From: an uncultured Porphyromonadaceae bacterium
Lineage (GTDB): Bacteria; Bacteroidota; Bacteroidia; Bacteroidales; Muribaculaceae
DNA: 64,000 nucleotides
NCBI GenBank assembly: GCA_947073495.1
Contig: CAMTMX010000001.1
Location: forward strand, 1-64,000
Reading direction: 5' to 3'
Part shown: positions 42,585 to 52,024 of the stretch, piece by piece
How the letters are laid out: each line of letters opens with the position of its first letter
Numbering within the stretch: the stretch's first letter is position 1
Translations under genes and position numbers: made by a program
The notes under the pieces: model-generated
Told to the model about the DNA's origin: nothing
Seen by the model: only the letters and a program-made list of their open reading frames with translations
Databases searched by the model: none

Positions 42585-45059
42585 ATGAAAGCTACTATCT
42601 CTGAAATCGCTTCAGCATTGGGTCTTAAGAATGACTCTAAAACCATAATCGATACTCTTCTCACCGATTCCCGCAGTCTTATCCGTCCTGAATCTTCATT
42701 ATTTTTCGCCATACACACTCCCGGAGGAAACGACGGACATAAATTCATGCGTGTGCTTTACGACAAAGGAGTGAGATGTTTTGTGGCTGAATATGTGCCG
42801 ACAGACATGGAGACATGTACGGATGCCATTATCCTTAAGACAGACAACACTGTCCGTGCCTTAAGGGAGACATCATCCCTTGCCAGGAACAAACCGTGTG
42901 AGAGGGTTGCAATCACCGGCAGCCGAGGGAAAACCACCTTAAAAGAGTGGATTTTTCAGTTAATGGAGCCATTGAAAGAAATAGCCCGCTCCCCCAGAAG
43001 TTATAACTCTCAGATAGGGGTGCCACTTTCAATGTGGGAGATAGAAAATTCCACAGCCATAGCTGTCATTGAAGCCGGAATCTCCCGAAAAGGAGAAATG
43101 AATGCCCTTGCTGAATGTATCTGTCCTGACACCGTGATATTCACAAATATCGGGGATGCACATTCCGAGGGGTTTGAATCCTTGGAAGAAAAGAGTGCGG
43201 AAAAAGCATTGCTCGCCGGTGGAGATAATGTAAAAAATATAATTTTCAATGCCGATTCTAATTTGCTTGGAACCGCACTTGCACCATACCTCAAGGGTAA
43301 AAATGTTATAGCATGGTCAACAACCGACCCATCCGCAGCTCTTTATATCAACTGCAGACAATCCGACAGCTCAGAATTAAAGGTGTTCTCATGGACTTTC
43401 AAGGGAGAAACACATTCTTTCGAAGCATCCTTGAAAAGTGGTGCAGACATCGAAAATGCAGCAGGAGCACTTGCCTTCATGCTTCTTGAAGGAGTGAGTG
43501 CCGAAGTGATAGCCGAAAGATTTAAAAGTCTTCATAAAATAGGCACCCGACTCAATGTCAGCGAAGGTGTGAACGGCTGCTCCGTTATCTTTGATTCCTA
43601 CACAAGCGATTTCTCATCACTTCTTCCTGCTGTCAACTTCATGATGCGTAGAAAAATGCCGGAACAGCATTCAACTCTCGTGATGAGCGACATAAGGCAT
43701 GAGACATCGCCTCTGACTGATATTTATACCGCAATCGCCACTGCTGTAAAAGAATCAGGGGTGGAACGTTTTATTGGCGTTGGGAAAGAAATGAGGAAAC
43801 ATGCAGGTCTATTTCCTGAAGGCTCTCAATTTTTTGAAAACACCGACATGCTTCTTGCATCCCTTTCTCCATCTGATTTTGTATCGGAAATCATTTTGCT
43901 GAAAGGTGCTCCGGAATTTGAATTTGAACGTATAAACGAGCTTCTTGAGGCGCGTAAACATGAAACTGTGCTTGAAGTGAATCTTGATGCGATAGTCAGC
44001 AATTATAATTATTTCCGCAGCCATCTTCCATCGGGAACAGGAATTGTGGCAATGGTTAAAGCATCGGGATATGGAGCCGGAAGCTATGAGATTGCCAAAA
44101 CGATGCAGGATTGCGGAGCCGCCTACCTTGCGGTGGCTGTACTCGATGAAGGGATTGATCTTCGCAAAAACGGCATCACCATGCCTATCATGGTGATGAA
44201 TCCGAAGGTGGTGAACTACAGGTCAATGTTTGCCAATCATCTTGAACCTGAGATTTACAGCATGGAGATGCTCAGAGACGTGATCAGGGAGGCAGAGAAA
44301 AACGGAATAGAAAACTATCCGATCCATCTGAAACTTGACACAGGGATGCACCGCACCGGATTTATTCCGGAAGAACTTGACAAGGTTATAGAAGTCATTT
44401 CAAGGCAAAAGGCTGTGAAATTATCCTCAATGTTCTCTCATCTTGCAACTTCCGACTGCATCGACATGGATGACTATACCGAACTCCAGCTCTCCCGCTT
44501 CAAAAAGATGACAGAACATATTCTTTCAAAGATTCCATATCCGGTGAAACGCCATGTGCTCAACAGCGCCGGGATTTTACGTTTTCCGGAACACCATTAT
44601 GACATGGCACGCCTCGGTATCGGATTGTATGGAGCCAACACATTGCCGGAAGAGATTGAAAAACCACTTGCTGTGGTATCAACACTTCGTACTGTCATCA
44701 TCGCCATTAGGGAATGGGAAGAAGGAGAGACCATCGGATATGGAAGAAAGGGCGTGTTAAAACGCAGGTCAAAGATAGCCACGATCCCTATCGGATATGC
44801 CGACGGCATGAACCGACATTTCGGCAGAGGCAACATCTGCGTAAAAGTAAACGGTAAAGACGCGCCGACAATCGGAAATATCTGCATGGATGCATGTATG
44901 ATCGATGTCACTGGTATCGATTGCAAAGTCGGGGATGCTGTTGAGATATTCGGTCCACACGCGCCAGTGCAACGTCTTGCCGACCTTCTTGACACAATAC
45001 CTTACGAAATCCTTACCTCCGTATCTCCACGTGTAAAGAGGGTGTACTATCGTGAGTAA
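42585..45059 (+). CDS. Bifunctional MurF ligase / alanine racemase
   Basis: The 824-residue fusion joins two steps of peptidoglycan precursor synthesis. MurF is at about residues 1-450: the ATP-binding TGSRGKTTLKEW, the substrate loop EAGISRKGEM and the FTNIGDAHSEGF region. An alanine racemase follows from about residue 460. Its PLP-binding lysine lies in VAMVKASGYGAGSYE and the second catalytic tyrosine in IPIGYADGMNRHFGRG. This arrangement is common in Bacteroidetes, where the racemase supplies D-Ala for the dipeptide that MurF adds. It is preceded by a structured leader and ends 10 bases before the xseB stop, convergent to it. Confidence 0.95.
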   Translation: MKATISEIASALGLKNDSKTIIDTLLTDSRSLIRPESSLFFAIHTPGGNDGHKFMRVLYDKGVRCFVAEYVPTDMETCTDAIILKTDNTVRALRETSSLARNKPCERVAITGSRGKTTLKEWIFQLMEPLKEIARSPRSYNSQIGVPLSMWEIENSTAIAVIEAGISRKGEMNALAECICPDTVIFTNIGDAHSEGFESLEEKSAEKALLAGGDNVKNIIFNADSNLLGTALAPYLKGKNVIAWSTTDPSAALYINCRQSDSSELKVFSWTFKGETHSFEASLKSGADIENAAGALAFMLLEGVSAEVIAERFKSLHKIGTRLNVSEGVNGCSVIFDSYTSDFSSLLPAVNFMMRRKMPEQHSTLVMSDIRHETSPLTDIYTAIATAVKESGVERFIGVGKEMRKHAGLFPEGSQFFENTDMLLASLSPSDFVSEIILLKGAPEFEFERINELLEARKHETVLEVNLDAIVSNYNYFRSHLPSGTGIVAMVKASGYGAGSYEIAKTMQDCGAAYLAVAVLDEGIDLRKNGITMPIMVMNPKVVNYRSMFANHLEPEIYSMEMLRDVIREAEKNGIENYPIHLKLDTGMHRTGFIPEELDKVIEVISRQKAVKLSSMFSHLATSDCIDMDDYTELQLSRFKKMTEHILSKIPYPVKRHVLNSAGILRFPEHHYDMARLGIGLYGANTLPEEIEKPLAVVSTLRTVIIAIREWEEGETIGYGRKGVLKRRSKIATIPIGYADGMNRHFGRGNICVKVNGKDAPTIGNICMDACMIDVTGIDCKVGDAVEIFGPHAPVQRLADLLDTIPYEILTSVSPRVKRVYYRE

Positions 45060-45069
45060 AGGTTGTCGG

Positions 45070-45273
45070 TTACATTGATGTGTTTAAAGCCTCAAGACAT
45101 TTCTTGACCTCCTGATCTGTGGTAAAGAGCTTTTCTTTGCAATACTTCAGGAGTTCAAGAGCGCGAGAGGTGTAGCCGGCAAGACTGTCGATATCGCAAT
45201 CATCACTTTGCATTTTAGCGACAATGGCTTCGAGTTCGGCAATAGCCTTGCCGTATGAAAGCTGCTGATCCAT
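45070..45273 (-). CDS. xseB: Exodeoxyribonuclease VII small subunit
   Basis: 67 residues of helical, acidic sequence (MDQQLSYGKAIAELEAIVAKM) match the XseB coiled coil, including LAGYTSRALELLKYCKEKL. Several small subunits bind one XseA to form the single-strand-specific nuclease. The length is normal. It follows xseA in the same orientation after a 166-base gap that holds two repeat segments, so co-expression is likely but not tight. Confidence 0.9.
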   Translation of the reverse strand: MDQQLSYGKAIAELEAIVAKMQSDDCDIDSLAGYTSRALELLKYCKEKLFTTDQEVKKCLEALNTSM

Positions 45274-45295
45274 AACTATATTTTTTATTTATTTA

Positions 45296-45437
45296 AGTTT
45301 CGCAAGCTCACTTAAGATTTGAAGGTTAAGGGGTTATATTTACACATGATCCTTAAAAGGAACCTGAACTCTATCCACAATTGTAGATTAACCTTTTAAC
45401 CTCATAACCCTCAACTTTCGCATGCGAAAGTTGAATT
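45296..45437 (-). repeat. Palindromic repeat pair between xseB and xseA
   Basis: Segment 45387-45437 is the inverted copy of 42415-42457: CTCAACTTTCGCATGCGAAAGTTG with AACCTCATAACC beside it. Segment 45296-45336 (TTTCGCAAGCTCACTTAAG and GAAGGTTAAGGGGTTAT) is a diverged partner in the opposite direction. The two would fold into a long cruciform-like structure with about 50 bases between. Confidence 0.65.
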
Positions 45438-45439
45438 AT

Positions 45440-46828
45440 TTATATTATTTCAGATTCTATCGTTCCCTTGTGCAGACAGGTGGAGATCCTCGTGCCGCTC
45501 GATAATGAGGCGGCATCGGTGACAGCCTTCCCGTTCACACGTGTTATTGAATACCCCCTTTTGAGGGTGTTTTCAGGACTTAGGATTCCTATCATCCCTT
45601 CGAGACTCTCAAGTTTTGCGGTGTGACGCTTCATAGTCGAATCAGCCGCCATAGATAATCTTGCAGACAACTCATCCAGTCGATCTGCCGATCTTTCACA
45701 AGTTTTTGGAGCCAGTGTCTGCAAAAGCTGTCTAAACATCTCCACCTTTCCATTCGCCTGGGCGATCCTGGCTGAGACGATGGCGGGGATACGGGAAATT
45801 TCCCTCTCAAGCAAAGACCTCGCCGAAGCTATTCTTGTCTCGGCAAGTGCAGGAATCAAAGCTTCGCAATTTGAAAGCCTTCTCATCTCTCCGGAAATTC
45901 GATCATTGACATAGCGGGTAATCGTATCAACAAGCTCCCCGGTCTTATTATAAGCGTTTCTTAAAGAATCCACAAAAAACGCCGCCACCGCCGTAGGTGT
46001 CTTCAATCGAGTGTGGGCGATCTCATCGAGCACCGTTCGGTCGCGTTCATGACCTATACCCACCACTATCGGAAGGGGAAACACCGCCACTTCCCTTGCA
46101 AGCTCATAATCATCAAAGCCATTAAGGTCGGTTGTTGCGCCACCACCCCTGAGAATTGCCACGCAATCCCACAAGTCAATTGTCTGTTCCACAAACTTCA
46201 AAGCCTCTCTCACGGAGAGTGATGTACGTTCCCCCTGCATTATAGCCGGCACGAGGAAGGGATAAAAAATAAAACCTTCCTGATTTGACATAAGATGATT
46301 CATGAAATCACCATAACCTGCCGCACCTGCCGCAGAGATTACGGCTATCCGCTGTGGAGCCACAGGCATCGCCTTCAACCTGTTTAATCCGAGCACACCT
46401 TCATTATGGAGCTTCATAAGAATCTCCCGCCTGAGACGCTCCATGTCTCCGAGAGTGTATGACGGATCTATATCATTGACAGTAAATGACAATCCGTATA
46501 GCTGATGATGATTTGCAGTGCCATTGAGCATCACCTTCAGACCGGTCATTATGTCCCGACCGGTTGCCGCATAAAATTTTTGACGAATATATTGAAACCG
46601 GGATTGCCAGATAGTCGCCCTAAGCTTCGCTACAGTTTGTCCGGATTGATTTTTTTCAATCAACTCCATATAACAGTGTCCTCCATTGACACGGACATCG
46701 CTGAGTTCTGCAATGACCCAAGCCCCCTGCAATACAGGAGACCGTCTGACTGCGTCTCCGATGGCTGTCGTATATTGAGAAAGCGTCATCGGTGCAGGAG
46801 TGGCACCAAACAAATTCTGAGAGGTCAT
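45440..46828 (-). CDS. xseA: Exodeoxyribonuclease VII large subunit
   Basis: About 462 residues from the ATG at 46828; a GTG three codons upstream is also in frame. The N-terminal OB-fold (VRNGGHCYMELIEK-type, seen as VRVNGGHCYMELI) is followed by the catalytic region GAAGYGDFMNH, AILRGGGATTDLNGFDDYELARE and GIGHERDRTVLDEIAH. A long coiled coil (about residues 300-400) leads to GYSITRVNGK. It cuts single-stranded DNA from either end during repair. The start overlaps the stop of the upstream DUF4831 gene. Confidence 0.93.
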   Translation of the reverse strand: MTSQNLFGATPAPMTLSQYTTAIGDAVRRSPVLQGAWVIAELSDVRVNGGHCYMELIEKNQSGQTVAKLRATIWQSRFQYIRQKFYAATGRDIMTGLKVMLNGTANHHQLYGLSFTVNDIDPSYTLGDMERLRREILMKLHNEGVLGLNRLKAMPVAPQRIAVISAAGAAGYGDFMNHLMSNQEGFIFYPFLVPAIMQGERTSLSVREALKFVEQTIDLWDCVAILRGGGATTDLNGFDDYELAREVAVFPLPIVVGIGHERDRTVLDEIAHTRLKTPTAVAAFFVDSLRNAYNKTGELVDTITRYVNDRISGEMRRLSNCEALIPALAETRIASARSLLEREISRIPAIVSARIAQANGKVEMFRQLLQTLAPKTCERSADRLDELSARLSMAADSTMKRHTAKLESLEGMIGILSPENTLKRGYSITRVNGKAVTDAASLSSGTRISTCLHKGTIESEII

Positions 46829-46833
46829 TTCTT

Positions 46834-47922
46834 TCACTCCTCTTCCCTAACCGCTCCTATTTCTTTCAAGGCTCCTGTGGCAGGATCAAACACTGCATAA
46901 GAAGGCTCTTTTTTATCGCTGAACACAGATGGGTTAAGCCCGAAGACTACCCCGAACTGCGACATTTCCAATTCCTGTTGCCAAAGTGCATTTCCTTGGA
47001 AAGATACCGTCACTTCCGCAGCACCGGGCACGCAATACGCAACAGCATCTTTGGGCAGTTTCTTTTCTTCTCCCTTGGAATCAACCGGAAGAGTCCCTTT
47101 ATTCGTGATGTTTACCGAAATGTATACCGGTTCTCCCGAATAATCATCCGCACCTACAAACCCATTGAAATTGCTAAGCCGAAATAATGTCTTCTTTCCG
47201 TTTTCTGCAGGAACAAATGTAAAATTACGAACTACGGTCTCTTTTGTGATATTGCCGAGAAAAGCTGCCGTGAGAGTAGCCTCCTGATGTGCGAGGGAAT
47301 TTAGCATCAGTTCAAGTTGCTTTCCATCTGTGGGCATAGTCTCGGCAGTGCCCCTTGTAAGGGAAATCTTGGCATCCCTAATCTCCATAAGATTTTCAGC
47401 GAGCATCTGTGCCTGCTTGGCAGAAGACTGGGAAGCAATAAAATCCTCATCAACATATTGGAGATACTCGTTATCTCCAATCTTTTCACCTTCAAACATG
47501 TCGACAGCAGCATCCTCTTCCACCGGCAATTCAGGAGTTTTGTTGATGGAAAGAAGCATTCCGTCGGCATCAACCCCGATATATGTTGTGGACCCCGGCT
47601 TAAGTTGCATCAAATAACGGGAATCAGGATCCGGGATGCCATAGGGACGCACCTTCACCGATTTAATAGTCCATATTTCAGCATCATTTTTGACAACTTT
47701 GTCGGTGCCCATATATTTTTTAGCATACTGATAATATGGTCCTGCCTTAAGGGTTTCTTTTACAGCCGTCACCTCAACATCCAATGCCGTGATTGGAAGA
47801 GTATATATCAAGCCGTATTCATTATGTTTCTCTGCGGTAAGTATTTTTGTCTGTTGTGCAGAGACCGGGACAAGCGATGCAAGAAGCATCACAGAGGTTA
47901 GAATGTTTTTTATCATATTCAT
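46834..47922 (-). CDS. DUF4831 family exported protein
   Basis: 362 residues with a signal peptide (MIKNILTSVMLLASLVPVSA). The mature part matches the DUF4831 family of Bacteroidales in its overall layout: TILTAEKHNEYGLIYTLPITALDVEV, GPYYQYAKKYMG, VRPYGIPDPDSRYLMQLKPG, and the C-terminal VAYCVPGAAEVTVSFQG. The function is unknown; the protein is probably periplasmic. The gene is tightly coupled to xseA (stop and start overlap) and lies seven bases from nnrD/E, all in one direction. Confidence 0.82.
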   Translation of the reverse strand: MNMIKNILTSVMLLASLVPVSAQQTKILTAEKHNEYGLIYTLPITALDVEVTAVKETLKAGPYYQYAKKYMGTDKVVKNDAEIWTIKSVKVRPYGIPDPDSRYLMQLKPGSTTYIGVDADGMLLSINKTPELPVEEDAAVDMFEGEKIGDNEYLQYVDEDFIASQSSAKQAQMLAENLMEIRDAKISLTRGTAETMPTDGKQLELMLNSLAHQEATLTAAFLGNITKETVVRNFTFVPAENGKKTLFRLSNFNGFVGADDYSGEPVYISVNITNKGTLPVDSKGEEKKLPKDAVAYCVPGAAEVTVSFQGNALWQQELEMSQFGVVFGLNPSVFSDKKEPSYAVFDPATGALKEIGAVREEE

Positions 47923-47929
47923 TGTTTTG

Positions 47930-49462
47930 TCATATATGAGAGGATTCCCTGTTTATAATAGCGCGTATCGCCCGACCGCAATAATTTGCAATGTCGGAAG
48001 CCACAAGACCGTATTCACCAAATTCTCTGACCGCCATGTCTCCGGCAAGCCCATGGACATATACCCCGGTATATGCCGCATGCTCGGGTCTGAAACCCTG
48101 GGCAAGGAAAGCGGCGATCACGCCTGTGAGCACATCTCCAGAGCCGGCGGTAGCCATACCGGGATTGCCCGTGGAATTGAAATATGCTTTCCCGGTGGGA
48201 CAAGCAGTAACAGTGTAATGACCTTTCAATACAATAATGATGCTGTAATATTTAGCCATCTCGATCGCCTTTTTAAGACGATCTTCAGAATTTTCATGTG
48301 ATCCGAAAAGGCGGTCGAATTCTCCTATATGAGGAGTTATTATTGTCTGAGAAGGGAGAACTGATAGAAGCTGAGGACGTTTCGAAATACAGTTTAAAGC
48401 ATCCGCATCCAGGATTAGCGGAGACTTACAATTCTTAAGAAGAGACTCAAGTGCGTCAAGCGTCCGGTCGTTCGTACCGATACCGGGACCCACAGCCACA
48501 GCCTGATGACTATGATGGATCGTCATATCTGAAATATAATGGTCGTTCCGGTCAGGTTCAAACATAGCCTCGGGCACAGCGGTCTGCAAAATCTGCATAC
48601 CCAGGCGGGCACTATGCACGGTTACAAGCCCGGCACCACTTTTAAGGCAGGCACGTGCCGACATGACCGCGGCACCCATCATACCGGTGCTTCCGGTAAG
48701 CATCAAGACCGACCCGTAGTCTCTTTTCCCTGTAAATTTACCTCTTGGTTTCAAAAGAGCACGCACATTTTTTGCCTCCACAAGATAATAATCTGTGGGA
48801 ACCTCTTTCATTTTTGCTTTATCAAGCTCTATGTCAAGAAGTTTCCACTCACCTATTATATCCGCATTCTCTCCAAAGAAAAATGAAAGCCGAGGAGTCT
48901 GGAATGACAGTGTAAGGTTGGCATGGACCATATCCCGACGGTTGACGTTGGCGTTCCATTCTCCGAAGAGACCGGACGGGATATCAATGGAAATGACATA
49001 AGCACCTGATTCATTTATATAGCGGGCAAGGACCATGAAACCACCCTGAAGTGGCTGCCGAAGTCCCGAGCCAAATATTCCATCGACCACTACATCATTT
49101 TCACTCAAGTAAGGGGGCTGGAAATCACGTTTCACCTCAGTGAAATCAATACCGTCCATCGTGATTAACTTCTTCCTTTCCAAGTCGCAGTCATGACTTA
49201 GTTTACCTACGACATTAAAAAGGAAAACTTCCACTTTCTTATAGCCCTGTTCAAAAAGGATGCGCGCCACAGCGAGCGCATCGCCTCCATTATTGCCGGG
49301 CCCTGCAACCACAACAATTCTTTGGGTGGGGAGAAAACGTGAAATGATTTCACATGCCACAGCATTGGCGGCACGCTCCATGAGTTGAAGCGAATCTATA
49401 TTTTGAGCCTCGCATGTGGCATTGTCAATTTCGTGTATAGTGTGAGATTCAAATATTTTCAT
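47930..49462 (-). CDS. nnr: Bifunctional NAD(P)H-hydrate epimerase/dehydratase
   Basis: About 510 residues from the ATG at 49462 (MKIFESHTIHEID), 10 codons into the open frame. The N-terminal YjeF domain (epimerase, about residues 1-210) has VAGPGNNGGDALAVAR. The C-terminal carbohydrate-kinase-like dehydratase domain has the GSTGMMGAA and NPGMATAGSGDVLTG ATP/ADP motif. The enzyme repairs damaged NAD(P)H hydrates. Length and domain order are normal. It is followed by DUF4831 and xseA in the same orientation. Confidence 0.93.
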   Translation of the reverse strand: MKIFESHTIHEIDNATCEAQNIDSLQLMERAANAVACEIISRFLPTQRIVVVAGPGNNGGDALAVARILFEQGYKKVEVFLFNVVGKLSHDCDLERKKLITMDGIDFTEVKRDFQPPYLSENDVVVDGIFGSGLRQPLQGGFMVLARYINESGAYVISIDIPSGLFGEWNANVNRRDMVHANLTLSFQTPRLSFFFGENADIIGEWKLLDIELDKAKMKEVPTDYYLVEAKNVRALLKPRGKFTGKRDYGSVLMLTGSTGMMGAAVMSARACLKSGAGLVTVHSARLGMQILQTAVPEAMFEPDRNDHYISDMTIHHSHQAVAVGPGIGTNDRTLDALESLLKNCKSPLILDADALNCISKRPQLLSVLPSQTIITPHIGEFDRLFGSHENSEDRLKKAIEMAKYYSIIIVLKGHYTVTACPTGKAYFNSTGNPGMATAGSGDVLTGVIAAFLAQGFRPEHAAYTGVYVHGLAGDMAVREFGEYGLVASDIANYCGRAIRAIINRESSHI

Positions 49463-49678
49463 AGCGCAATATGAAGAGATTTTACTCTGCATTATTTTTC
49501 GGCATAAGAGACGCCTGGCATCCCATCAGCATTTCTGCCTAAAAATAAATTACAAAATTAACGCTAACCTGTGAAATCTGCAAAATCATTTTGAATTTAT
49601 TTGCGTGCAGGAGTCTTTTATATACACTCAATTTGCATCCATTTCATCATAAGAGCGTGTTCCTTTTATTTTTTTCGC

Positions 49679-49686
49679 TATATTTG
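49679..49686 (+). promoter_or_regulatory. Promoter -7 box for the UDP-sugar epimerase
   Basis: TATATTTG fits TAnnTTTG and lies about 90 bases before the ATG at 49778. Confidence 0.45.
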
Positions 49687-49777
49687 CACCCCCATTAGAC
49701 GGAATCTTTTGCCATCTTCATTCAGAAGAGAGGCAAGGTTGGGTCCGCGCCATCAAATAACAATTATAAACAATATA

Positions 49778-50830
49778 ATGAAAATACTTGTTACAGGAGC
49801 TGCCGGCTTTATAGGTGCCGCGGTGTTGAATCGACTCCTAAAAGAGCGACACGACATCGTGGGGATCGACAACTTCAGCAATTATTACGATCCGTCCATG
49901 AAATTCGCAAGACTGGACCAACTCGGGATATCTGGTAGAGACATCCCGTCTGAAACTCCTGTGGCGAGCAGCATATATCCCCGATTGACATTTATAAAAA
50001 CAGATCTTGAAGATTCAGAAGCCACCGACAGATTATTTGAAGGAAACTGCTTTGACATCGTGATCCATCTTGCCGGGCAACCCGGAGTCAGGCATTCCAT
50101 TTCAAATCCGAGGTCGTATATATCCAACAATATAGATGTATTCGTGAATATTCTTGAAGGATGCCGCAATCATGCGATAAAACACCTTGTCTTCGCTTCT
50201 TCGTCAAGTGTATATGGATTAAATGCCAAGGTTCCTTTTTCCGAAAACGACAGCATAGCGCATCCAGTGAGCCTGTATGCAGCAACAAAAAAAAGCAACG
50301 AGCTCATGGCGCACGTATATTCTCAGCTTTATAATCTGCCTGTGACGGGGTTGAGATTCTTTACCGTATATGGACCTTGGGGAAGACCGGACATGTCGCC
50401 ACATCTGTTTATCGATGCCATACTGCATGACCGTCCCATCAAAGTTTTCAACAACGGAGACATGTTGCGTGACTTTACATATATCGACGACATAGCTGAG
50501 AGCGTGGCAAGGATTGCGGGAATTATTCCCCAACGTGACGACAAATGGGATGCACTGTCAGCAGATCCATCAACATCGTGTGCACCTTACAGAATATACA
50601 ATGTGGGATGCCAGCACCCCATCCGTCTTATCGACTACGTTTCATGTATAGAGTCTGCAATCGGGAAAGAGGCAAAAAAAATATTCCTTCCCATGCAACC
50701 CGGCGATGTCTATCAAACCAATTCTGACTCCTCCGCACTCGCATCAGTCACCGGATTCTCCCCATCCACCCCACTTGAGGAGGGGATAAAAAAAACTGTG
50801 GAATGGTTTAAATCATACTACAAAACATAG
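49778..50830 (+). CDS. UDP-glucuronate 4-epimerase-like NAD-dependent epimerase
   Basis: 351 residues from the ATG at 49778 (MKILVTGAAGFIGAAV); the open frame extends 59 codons upstream without family sequence. The extended SDR has the glycine motif GAAGFIG at residues 7-13, FASSSSVYGLN with the catalytic serine, YAATKK with tyrosine and lysine, and RFFTVYGPWGRPDMSP, which marks the UDP-glucuronic acid epimerase group. It probably makes UDP-galacturonate for surface polysaccharides. The capsule locus starts 1.2 kb downstream, after fba. Confidence 0.85.
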   Translation: MKILVTGAAGFIGAAVLNRLLKERHDIVGIDNFSNYYDPSMKFARLDQLGISGRDIPSETPVASSIYPRLTFIKTDLEDSEATDRLFEGNCFDIVIHLAGQPGVRHSISNPRSYISNNIDVFVNILEGCRNHAIKHLVFASSSSVYGLNAKVPFSENDSIAHPVSLYAATKKSNELMAHVYSQLYNLPVTGLRFFTVYGPWGRPDMSPHLFIDAILHDRPIKVFNNGDMLRDFTYIDDIAESVARIAGIIPQRDDKWDALSADPSTSCAPYRIYNVGCQHPIRLIDYVSCIESAIGKEAKKIFLPMQPGDVYQTNSDSSALASVTGFSPSTPLEEGIKKTVEWFKSYYKT

Positions 50831-50877
50831 AAATTTATCTCCCTTCATATTTTTATTTAATTATTTTCTCGCATTAA

Positions 50878-50909
50878 TTTTGTGAAGAGAAGCTTTTTTT
50901 GTATTTTTG
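50878..50909 (+). promoter_or_regulatory. Strong promoter of the aldolase gene
   Basis: TTTTG (50878-50882) and TATTTTTG (50902-50909) are 19 bases apart, as in strong Bacteroidetes promoters. The ATG is 41 bases further on. Confidence 0.65.
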
Positions 50910-50949
50910 CAACAAATTGTGCATTGCACAGAAAGATTAGACATTTATC

Positions 50950-51948
50950 ATGGTAGATTACAAGAAACTTGGCCTTGTCAACACAAAAGAGATGTTTGCC
51001 AAGGCAGTGCATGGCGGCTATGCCATCCCCGCATTCAACTTCAACAACATGGAGCAGCTCCAGGCTATCATCAAAGCTGCAGCTGACACCAAATCACCCG
51101 TTATTCTTCAGGTATCAAAGGGCGCACGCAACTATGCAAACCCCATCCTTCTCCGCTATATGGCTCAGGGTGCTGTAGAATATGCAAAGTCTCTCGGTTG
51201 GAATGATCCTCAGATTGTTCTTCACCTTGACCACGGTGATTCTTTCGAGATTTGCAAGGATTGCATCGACAACGGTTTCTCTTCCGTTATGATCGACGGC
51301 AGCCACCTTCCTTATGAGGAGAACGTAGCTCTTACAAAGAAAGTTGTTGACTACGCTCATCAGTATGATGTGACTGTTGAGGGCGAGCTTGGTGTTCTTG
51401 CAGGTGTTGAAGACGAGGTTAGCTCCGACCACCACACCTATACAGACCCTGAGGAGGTAATCGACTTCGTTACCCGCACAGGTTGCGACAGCCTTGCTAT
51501 TTCTATCGGTACATCTCACGGTGCTTACAAGTTCACTCCCGAACAGTGCACACGCGACCCGAAGACCGGTCTTCTCGTTCCCCCTCCATTGGCATTCGAC
51601 GTGCTTGAGAAAGTTGAGGCAAAACTTCCCGACTTCCCCATCGTGCTCCACGGTTCTTCTTCAGTTCCCCAGGAGTATGTCAAGATCATCAACGAGAACG
51701 GCGGCAAATTGCCTGACGCTATCGGTATTCCAGAAGAGCAGCTCCGCAAGGCAGCCAAGATGGACGTTTGCAAGATCAACATCGACTCTGACAGCCGTCT
51801 TGCAATGACTGCAGCAGTCCGCAAGGTATTTGCTGAGAAGCCAGCAGAGTTCGACCCCCGCAAATATCTCGGTCCGGCTCGCGACGAAATGGAGAAACTC
51901 TACAAGCACAAAATCATCAACGTGCTTGGTTCTGACGGCAAGGCTTAA
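50950..51948 (+). CDS. Class II fructose-bisphosphate aldolase
   Basis: 332 residues of the zinc-dependent aldolase that splits fructose-1,6-bisphosphate in glycolysis and reverses it in gluconeogenesis. The zinc and active-site segments are LHLDHGDSFEI, TVEGELGVLAG, ISIGTSHGAYKF, and VLHGSSSVP. Codons are more uniform than in the neighbouring genes (C-ending for most residues), as expected for strong expression. A canonical promoter precedes it and a terminator follows, so it is monocistronic. Confidence 0.96.
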   Translation: MVDYKKLGLVNTKEMFAKAVHGGYAIPAFNFNNMEQLQAIIKAAADTKSPVILQVSKGARNYANPILLRYMAQGAVEYAKSLGWNDPQIVLHLDHGDSFEICKDCIDNGFSSVMIDGSHLPYEENVALTKKVVDYAHQYDVTVEGELGVLAGVEDEVSSDHHTYTDPEEVIDFVTRTGCDSLAISIGTSHGAYKFTPEQCTRDPKTGLLVPPPLAFDVLEKVEAKLPDFPIVLHGSSSVPQEYVKIINENGGKLPDAIGIPEEQLRKAAKMDVCKINIDSDSRLAMTAAVRKVFAEKPAEFDPRKYLGPARDEMEKLYKHKIINVLGSDGKA

Positions 51949-51972
51949 TAGAAGAGCTTAAACCAACTAATA

Positions 51973-52009
51973 AAAGAGGGATTTAGAAAATTCTATTTCC
52001 CTCTTTTTT
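51973..52009 (+). terminator. Terminator after the aldolase gene
   Basis: AAAGAGGGA and TCCCTCTTT pair around a 16-base loop, followed by further T residues. Confidence 0.75.
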
Positions 52010-52024
52010 ACTTTTAATGAAGTC

